Of a DNA stretch of 12,499 bases, positions 7,235 through 12,499 are shown one piece after another. The stretch lies in the NCBI GenBank assembly GCA_947462425.1, contig CANHPI010000041.1, positions 1 to 12,499 of the forward strand, given 5' to 3'. Under the pieces are notes generated by a model. That model was not told the origin of the DNA and did no database searches. It saw nothing but the letters and a program-made list of their open reading frames with translations. Position numbers and translations under genes: made by a program. The first letter of the stretch is position 1. Each line of letters begins with the position of its first letter. Origin of the DNA: Bacteroidota bacterium (GTDB lineage Bacteria; Bacteroidota; Bacteroidia; B-17B0; B-17BO).

Positions 7235-7259
7235 TAACGGAGATTATCCGTTATAATCT
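7235..7259. promoter_or_regulatory. Two overlapping, mutually exclusive inverted repeats
   Basis: TAACGGA (7235-7241) pairs with TCCGTTA (7247-7253) around a five-base GATTA loop. AGATTAT (7241-7247) pairs with ATAATCT (7253-7259) around a five-base CCGTT loop. Both are perfect seven-pair stems, and they share bases 7241-7253, so only one can form at a time. The site lies just upstream of the predicted protease promoter and 95 bp from the divergent gene start, so a two-sided operator is the simplest reading. Confidence 0.5.
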
Positions 7260-7283
7260 TTAACAATATTAGATAATTACCCT

Positions 7284-7291
7284 TAAATTTG
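7284..7291 (+). promoter_or_regulatory. Bacteroidota -7 element before S41 protease gene
   Basis: TAAATTTG is a perfect TAnnTTTG. TTTA at 7259-7262 could be a degenerate -33 element, 21 bases away. Transcription would begin within a few bases of the ATG at 7298, giving a leaderless or almost leaderless mRNA. Confidence 0.45.
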
Positions 7292-7297
7292 TGTTAT

Positions 7298-9373
7298 ATG
7301 CAAAATAAAATATTAAAACCAGCTCTATTAGTAATAGTCATTAGTCTATGTTCTTTTACTTATTTTCAATTTGAGAAAAATCAAATTTTATTAGATATGT
7401 TAATGTCTGTATTAAAACAAGCGCATTACAATCCATTAAAAGTAAATGATGAGTTTAGTGAGAAAGCTTACAATTTATATTTAAAAAGAATAGATACTGG
7501 TAAAAAGTTTTTACTCCAAACTGACATTGATGCTTTAAGTAAATATCGTAAAAGTATTGATGATGAAATAAATAACGGCTCATTCGAATTTTATAAATTA
7601 TCAGCTGACATTATACGTTCAAGAATAAATGAAAAAGAAAATTGGAGTAAAGAAATTTTATCAAATCCATTCAATTACTCAATAGATGAAGAATATGAAA
7701 CGGATGGTGAAAAATTAAAATATGCCGCTTCAGAAGAAGAATTGAAAGCAGAATGGCGTAAAATGTTGAAATACCAAACTCTTGCACGTTTAGATGAAAT
7801 GTTAACTAACCAAGAAAAAGCTAAAGCAAAAAAAGATACTGTATTTACCGAAAAATCTTTTGACAGCTTAGAAGTTGATGCTCGAAGAAAAACATTGAAA
7901 GCAAATATCGATTGGTTTAAACGTTTAAATAAAATCACCTTAAAAGATCGCTTTTCTGCCTATGTTAATACAATAACCGGCTTATACGACCCTCACACTG
8001 AATATTTTGCTCCAAAAGAAAAAAAGAAATTTGATCAAAGTATGAGTGGACAATTTGAAGGAATTGGAGCTCGTTTACAAGCTAAAGATGGTATTTTAAA
8101 AGTTTCGGAAGTAATTGTTGGATCGCCATCATTTAAGCAAGGTGATTTAAAAGCCGGAGATGAAATACACAAAGTTGCACAAGGGGCTAACGAACCTGTG
8201 GATATTACAAATATGGATATGGATGATGCCATAGATTTAATAAAAGGAAAAAAAGGAACAGAAGTTAGATTAACTGTAAAAAAACCAGATGCCTCTTTTA
8301 AAATAATTTCTATCATTAGAGATGTTATTGAAATGGATGAAACATACGCAAAATCAGCTATATTAGATAATAAAAACAAAATTGGTTATATTTATTTACC
8401 AATGTTTTATGCTGATTTTACTCGTAATGGCGCACATCGTTGTTCTGCCGACATGAAAAAAGAAATTTCAAAGTTAAAAGATCAAGGAGTTGAAGGAATT
8501 ATAATTGATTTGAGAGATAACGGTGGTGGCTCTTTACAAGAAGTTGTTGAAATGGCAGGTTTATTTATTCCAAGGGGTCCAGTTGTTCAAGTAAAAGATA
8601 AAGCCGGAAAAGTATACGTTATGGATGATAAAAATTCTGATGTTTCATGGGAAGGTCCTTTAGCCATTATGGTTAATCATGGCAGTGCATCTGCTTCAGA
8701 AATTTTAGCAGCTGCCATTCAGGATTATAAAAGAGGCGTTATTATTGGTACACAAAGTTTCGGAAAAGGTACTGTTCAATCTTTTTATAATTTAGATCAA
8801 TATTTACTACCTCAATTTGACACCGTTAAACCTTTAGGTGAAGTAAAGATTACAAATCAAAAGTTTTATAGAATTAATGGTGGAGCTACTCAATTAAAAG
8901 GCGTTATGCCAGATGTTATTTTACCAGATCCTTATGCATTTATTGAAGTTGGAGAAAAAGAAATGGATTATCCAATGCCTTGGGATGAAATAACAAAAGC
9001 AACCTATGATGAGTATACTTCAATCAACTACTCGAAATTAAAAAAAGGTAGTTCAGAAAGGGTAAAATCAAGTTCTGCTTTTAAATTAATTGAAACTGAA
9101 TCTAAAGAATTAAAATCTAAAAAAGACGATACAAAATATAATTTGAAAATCGAAAAGTTTAGAGATGAACAAAAGCAATTGCGAGAACAATACAAAAAAT
9201 ACGACGATTTAAAAATTGATATCAAAGGGTTCTCTGCTTCTTTATCAAATTATGATAAAGAGATTTTAAAAGCAGATACTATAAAATTAAATAAAGAAAT
9301 AAAGTGGACAAAAAATATTCAAAAAGACAACTATATTTTTGAAGCCAGCAATATTATTAATGACATGAAGTAG
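7298..9373 (+). CDS. Tail-specific (Prc/Tsp-type) carboxy-terminal processing protease, S41
   Basis: From the ATG at 7298 the protein is 691 residues. A TTG nine bases upstream is in frame but overlaps the -7 box, so I prefer the ATG. Order of parts: an N-terminal signal or anchor (KILKPALLVIVISLCSFTYF), a long helical Tsp N-domain (HYNPL...DEFSEKAYNLYLKRID), the hinge LYDPHTEYFAPKEKKKFD, a PDZ domain (about 255-333), the S41 core and a C-terminal charged helical region. In the core DLRDNGGGSL precedes HGSASASEI, with catalytic Ser 465, and FGKGTVQ has catalytic Lys 490, 25 residues on as in the family. It should degrade or trim envelope proteins at their C-termini in the periplasm. Length matches full-size Prc rather than short CtpA. 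Confidence 0.9.
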   Translation: MQNKILKPALLVIVISLCSFTYFQFEKNQILLDMLMSVLKQAHYNPLKVNDEFSEKAYNLYLKRIDTGKKFLLQTDIDALSKYRKSIDDEINNGSFEFYKLSADIIRSRINEKENWSKEILSNPFNYSIDEEYETDGEKLKYAASEEELKAEWRKMLKYQTLARLDEMLTNQEKAKAKKDTVFTEKSFDSLEVDARRKTLKANIDWFKRLNKITLKDRFSAYVNTITGLYDPHTEYFAPKEKKKFDQSMSGQFEGIGARLQAKDGILKVSEVIVGSPSFKQGDLKAGDEIHKVAQGANEPVDITNMDMDDAIDLIKGKKGTEVRLTVKKPDASFKIISIIRDVIEMDETYAKSAILDNKNKIGYIYLPMFYADFTRNGAHRCSADMKKEISKLKDQGVEGIIIDLRDNGGGSLQEVVEMAGLFIPRGPVVQVKDKAGKVYVMDDKNSDVSWEGPLAIMVNHGSASASEILAAAIQDYKRGVIIGTQSFGKGTVQSFYNLDQYLLPQFDTVKPLGEVKITNQKFYRINGGATQLKGVMPDVILPDPYAFIEVGEKEMDYPMPWDEITKATYDEYTSINYSKLKKGSSERVKSSSAFKLIETESKELKSKKDDTKYNLKIEKFRDEQKQLREQYKKYDDLKIDIKGFSASLSNYDKEILKADTIKLNKEIKWTKNIQKDNYIFEASNIINDMK

Positions 9374-9454
9374 TTATTAAATATTTTATAAAGTATTTCT
9401 TTTAATGTTTGTTTACTTTATTAAATTATTATTTTCACTTAATTATAAAATTAT

Positions 9455-10903
9455 ATGATCGTAGAACAATTATACACAAGCTGTTTGGCCCAAGGAGCTT
9501 ATTATATCCAATCAGAAGGAGAGGCAGCAGTTATTGATCCTTTAAGAGAATACAAACCCTATTTGGATTTAGCTGCAAAAAACAATGCAACCATAAAATA
9601 TGTTTTTGAAACTCATTTTCATGCCGATTTTGTTTCGGGGCATTTAGATTTAGCTAAAAACACAGGTGCTGATATTGTTTTTGGTCCAAATGCTCAAACT
9701 GATTTTAAAAGTGTAGTTGCTAAGGATAACCAAGAATTTAAAATTGGAAAACTCACAATTAAAGTGCTACATACACCTGGTCATACATTAGAGTCATCTT
9801 CATTTTTACTATTAGATGAAAACCAAAAACCACATTGTCTATTTTCTGGCGATACTTTATTTATTGGAGATGTTGGAAGACCAGATTTAGCTATTAAATC
9901 TGACTTAACTCAAGAAGATTTAGCAGGAATGTTATATGATTCCCTTCATAATAAAATCATGGTTTTACCAGATGATGTGATTGTTTATCCAGCTCACGGA
10001 GCTGGTTCTGCCTGTGGTAAAAATATGAGCAAGGAAACTTTTGATACTTTAGGTAATCAAAAAAAAACAAATTATGCATTAGCAAATATTACTAAAAGTG
10101 CCTTTATTAAAGAACTAACTACTGGTATTTTACCAGCACCTCAATATTTTGCTAAAAATGCAAAACTAAATAAATCAGGTTATGATAATTATGATGACAT
10201 CGCCATAAATGGCTCTAAAGCATTATCAATTAATGAAGTTAAACAGTTATTAGAAACAACTAAGGCTATTATTTTAGATGTTAGAAAACCTCAAGAGTTT
10301 GCAAAAGAACACATTCCTAATTCCATATTTATTGGTATTGATGGGCAATTTGCACCATGGGTTGGCGCATTAATTACAGATATAAAGCAACCAATCATTT
10401 TAGTTACACCAACAGGTCGCGAAGAAGAAACTGTGATGCGTTTAAGTCGTGTTGGTTATGATCATTGCATTGGATTTGTTGAGGGTGGAGTAACAGAATG
10501 GAAACATGCCGGAAATAAAACATCATCTATCTTGTCAATTTCAGCTGATGAATTTACGGGCAAATTAAATAATACGTCTTTGGATATTTTAGATGTGAGG
10601 AAACCAGGTGAATATGAGGCAAGTCATCTGGTAAATGTAAATTCTAAACCGCTTGATTTCATAACTGATTGGCAAAATGGATTAGCTAAAGATAAAGAAT
10701 ACCATATTCATTGCGCAGGAGGTTATAGAAGTATGATAGCTGCATCTATTTTAAAAAGAAATGGATACGATAAATTAATTGATGTTGCCGGTGGTTATGG
10801 AGCTATTCAAAAAACAAATGCAAAAACAACAGAGTTTATTTGTCCATCAACTTTAAAGAAAAAAAAGTCTTGGAAAGAATCTTTGCTCTCCATTTTTAAA
10901 TAA
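9455..10903 (+). CDS. MBL-fold hydrolase with two rhodanese domains (persulfide dioxygenase-like)
   Basis: Residues 1-200 are a metallo-beta-lactamase fold with THFHADFVSGH (H54, H56, D58, H63), HTPGH (H110), SGDTLF.GDVGRPD (D133) and H181, the ligand set of glyoxalase II/ETHE1-like proteins. Two rhodanese domains follow (about 255-352 and 362-455). The second has the active-site loop HCAGGYRS with Cys 420. The first has VTPTGRE where the Cys should be and so cannot form a persulfide. Domain order matches sulfide/persulfide-handling MBL proteins; oxidation of glutathione-type or other persulfides is the family role, inferred here. No signal peptide. It follows the protease after 81 bp and is 34 bp from the DUF983 gene, with which it may be cotranscribed. 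Confidence 0.85.
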   Translation: MIVEQLYTSCLAQGAYYIQSEGEAAVIDPLREYKPYLDLAAKNNATIKYVFETHFHADFVSGHLDLAKNTGADIVFGPNAQTDFKSVVAKDNQEFKIGKLTIKVLHTPGHTLESSSFLLLDENQKPHCLFSGDTLFIGDVGRPDLAIKSDLTQEDLAGMLYDSLHNKIMVLPDDVIVYPAHGAGSACGKNMSKETFDTLGNQKKTNYALANITKSAFIKELTTGILPAPQYFAKNAKLNKSGYDNYDDIAINGSKALSINEVKQLLETTKAIILDVRKPQEFAKEHIPNSIFIGIDGQFAPWVGALITDIKQPIILVTPTGREEETVMRLSRVGYDHCIGFVEGGVTEWKHAGNKTSSILSISADEFTGKLNNTSLDILDVRKPGEYEASHLVNVNSKPLDFITDWQNGLAKDKEYHIHCAGGYRSMIAASILKRNGYDKLIDVAGGYGAIQKTNAKTTEFICPSTLKKKKSWKESLLSIFK

Positions 10904-10937
10904 ACACCATTCAATAAATTTACTGATATCCGCTTTT

Positions 10938-11309
10938 ATGTTTCAGGGCACAAAACTATATTCTATTTTTAATAATAAATGTCCAAGGTGCCATAAGGGG
11001 GATTTTTTTATAAATAAAAATCCATACAAAAAAGGGTTTATACAAATGCATGAAAAATGCACACATTGTAATGAACTATTCAACAAAGAAGTTGGTTTTT
11101 ATTATGGCGCTATGTATGTTAGTTACGGAGTGAATATAGCGTTAGGAATTGGGCTATTTTTATTATTAGTCCTGATTTTAAAAATGGAACTAGTAACCTA
11201 TCTTTTTATATTTTTTGGATTTGAGTTACTTTTATTTCCTTGGATTATGAGAATTTCTAGATTAATTTATATTAATATTTTTGTGAAATTTGATGTTACA
11301 AAAAAGTAA
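10938..11309 (+). CDS. DUF983 family membrane protein with zinc-ribbon motif
   Basis: The 123-residue protein has CPRC (15-18) and CTHC (41-44), a likely four-Cys metal site. The family hallmark EVGFYYGAMYVSY (51-63) follows, then two hydrophobic segments (about 60-81 and 85-103) and a basic C-terminus. This is the normal DUF983 layout; the biochemical function of the family is not known to me. It should sit in the inner membrane with the Cys part in the cytosol. It is 34 bp after the MBL/rhodanese gene. TAAATTTA at 10915-10922 is a 7/8 match to the -7 consensus, so a separate promoter is possible. It converges on the PorX gene. Confidence 0.85.
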   Translation: MFQGTKLYSIFNNKCPRCHKGDFFINKNPYKKGFIQMHEKCTHCNELFNKEVGFYYGAMYVSYGVNIALGIGLFLLLVLILKMELVTYLFIFFGFELLLFPWIMRISRLIYINIFVKFDVTKK

Positions 11310-11346
11310 ATTATTTTGAACCGTTTTAAAAAATCCTATTCTAATT

Positions 11347-11400
11347 TCTGTTAGTATCTTTTTGCAAACCACTAAGTTTTTAAATAAAATAACTAACAGA
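11347..11400. repeat. Long-loop inverted repeat between convergent genes
   Basis: TCTGTTAGT (11347-11355) and ACTAACAGA (11392-11400) are a perfect nine-base inverted repeat with a 36-base loop. The loop contains a second ACTAA (11371-11375) that could pair with TTAGT instead. It fills much of the 102-bp space between the DUF983 and PorX stops. There is no T-run directly after either arm, so it is not a standard terminator. Confidence 0.5.
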
Positions 11401-11411
11401 TAATTTGATGT

Positions 11412-12499
11412 TTATTTTGCAGTTAAAGTGATGTATGGTATAATCAATTCCTCTAAACTCACTCCACCATGTTGGAATGTATTTTTGTAATATTGCACAT
11501 AATGATTAAAATTATTTGGATAAGCAAAAAACTTATCTTCTCTTGCAAAAATATATCTGGTACTTACATTTTGCTTTGGTAAAAAAGCGTCAGCTGGATT
11601 TTTAATTTCAAATACTTCCTTTGCATTATAATCTAATGCCCTACCCTGCTTATAGCGTAAATTTGTATTTACACTTTTATCACCAACTACTTTTGTAGGT
11701 TCCTTTACATGAACTGTTCCATGGTCAGTTGTAATTACCAATTTACATTTTTTAGCTGCAATAAACTTAATCATTTCCAACAAAGGAGAATGCTCAAACC
11801 AGGACACCGTTAAACTTCTATATGCTGGTTCATCATCCGCTAACTCTCTAATCATTTCAGACTCAGTACGAGAATGGCTTAACATATCTACAAAATTATA
11901 AACGATTACATTGAGCTTATTATTCATTAAATTACTCATGTTTTCGGAAAGTTTTTTTCCAGCAGCAAAATTGGTTATTTTGTTATAACTCATTTTTACA
12001 TCCTTACCTAAACGCTTTAACTGTGCATTTAAAAAATCTTCCTCATGCATATTTTTGCCTCCTTCATCTTCATCATTTTTCCACCAATCAGGATGACGTT
12101 TTTCCATTTCACTTGGTAAAAGACCTGAAAATATAGCGTTACGTGCATACTGAGTTGCAGATGGCAGAATGCTAAAAAATAATTCCTCGCTATCCACCTT
12201 AAAATAATCCTGAACAATAGGTTGAATCATTTTCCATTGGTCGTAACGCAGATTGTCAATAACTAATAAAAATGTACAAGGATTAGAATCTAAATTACAA
12301 AAAAATTTATTTTTCAATAATGTATGACTCATGGTTGGTGCATTTGTATCTGAACCATTTAACCAATTAACATATTTTTTTTCAATAAATTTAAAGAATT
12401 GTAAATTAGCATCTGCTTTTTGCATTTTCAAAACTTCAAGCATTCCTTTATCTTGGTTTTGGTCAATTTCTAATTCCCAATACACAATTTTTTTAAAAA
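11412..12499 (-). CDS. porX: PorX: T9SS response regulator, PglZ phosphatase part (5' end outside window)
   Basis: The frame is open to the right edge: codons for F-K-K-I precede the GTG at 12485, which is an internal valine and not a start. About 361 residues are visible. They carry the alkaline-phosphatase-like PglZ site; numbering from that valine, it comprises D77 and N78 in LLVIDNLRYDQW, T111 in LPSATQYARNA (the catalytic Thr position), D200 and H204 in YNFVDMLSHSR, D244 and H245 in ITTDHGTVH, and H329 in FQHGG. All are present, so the enzyme looks intact. The Bacteroidota family with this domain is PorX, ~520 residues, with an N-terminal receiver domain that would fill the ~155 missing residues. 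PorX acts with the kinase PorY and sigma factor SigP to control type IX secretion genes; that is known from Porphyromonas, and inferred here. Confidence 0.82.
   Translation of the reverse strand, partial: FKKIVYWELEIDQNQDKGMLEVLKMQKADANLQFFKFIEKKYVNWLNGSDTNAPTMSHTLLKNKFFCNLDSNPCTFLLVIDNLRYDQWKMIQPIVQDYFKVDSEELFFSILPSATQYARNAIFSGLLPSEMEKRHPDWWKNDEDEGGKNMHEEDFLNAQLKRLGKDVKMSYNKITNFAAGKKLSENMSNLMNNKLNVIVYNFVDMLSHSRTESEMIRELADDEPAYRSLTVSWFEHSPLLEMIKFIAAKKCKLVITTDHGTVHVKEPTKVVGDKSVNTNLRYKQGRALDYNAKEVFEIKNPADAFLPKQNVSTRYIFAREDKFFAYPNNFNHYVQYYKNTFQHGGVSLEELIIPYITLTAK

Noticed and set aside
8035..8379. 114-codon minus-strand frame opposite the PDZ region of the S41 protease
   Set aside because: Antisense shadow of a strongly supported coding region; Ser/Ile-rich composition is an artefact of the complement.
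9380..9410. AT-rich near-palindrome after the S41 protease stop (AATATTTTATAAAGTATT)
   Set aside because: Pure A/T with a wobble pair and no convincing T-run; too weak to call a terminator.
1..12499. Possible defence island or phage-type module (PglZ-domain protein and nucleoid-associated protein together)
   Set aside because: The PglZ protein has the PorX layout rather than BREX/Pgl, and no methyltransferase, ATPase, integrase or phage gene is nearby.

Overview
The window reads as a low-GC chromosomal segment of a Bacteroidota bacterium, probably on the Flavobacteriia side. The grounds are the family content: a PglZ-domain PorX-type response regulator, two PorG/DUF6089-like outer-membrane proteins, a long tail-specific S41 protease, an MBL protein with two rhodanese domains, a DUF983 protein and a Bacteroidota-type 37-kDa nucleoid-associated protein. 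Shine-Dalgarno sequences are absent and some -7 elements fit TAnnTTTG. I see no IS element, CRISPR array, tRNA or rRNA.

Layout, left to right. 1-1200 (minus) is the N-terminal 400 codons of a secreted PNGase F-like amidase that runs off the left edge. 1195-1447 holds three tandem copies of an ~86-bp leader ahead of it. 1543-2826 (minus) is a class I/II PLP aminotransferase, divergent from an inositol-monophosphatase family enzyme (2971-3756, plus). 3761-4717 and 4891-5841 (both minus) are paralogous PorG-like outer-membrane proteins. 6085-7140 (minus) is the nucleoid-associated protein, divergent from the S41 protease (7298-9373, plus), which is followed by the MBL/rhodanese protein (9455-10903) and the DUF983 protein (10938-11309). 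11412 to the right edge (minus) is the PglZ effector part of PorX, cut by the window.

Functional thread. PorX controls type IX secretion (T9SS), PorG belongs to the T9SS outer-membrane apparatus, and PNGase F-like enzymes are typical exported products of these bacteria, so several genes touch the secretion theme, though they do not form one operon. The most unusual feature is non-coding: the sequence just upstream of and including the start codon of the PNGase-like gene is nearly the same as that ahead of the first PorG-like gene 3.5 kb away. Ahead of the PNGase-like gene it has been triplicated in tandem, carrying extra start codons and mini-ORFs with it. A second structured site, with two mutually exclusive hairpins, lies between the nucleoid-associated protein gene and the S41 protease gene.
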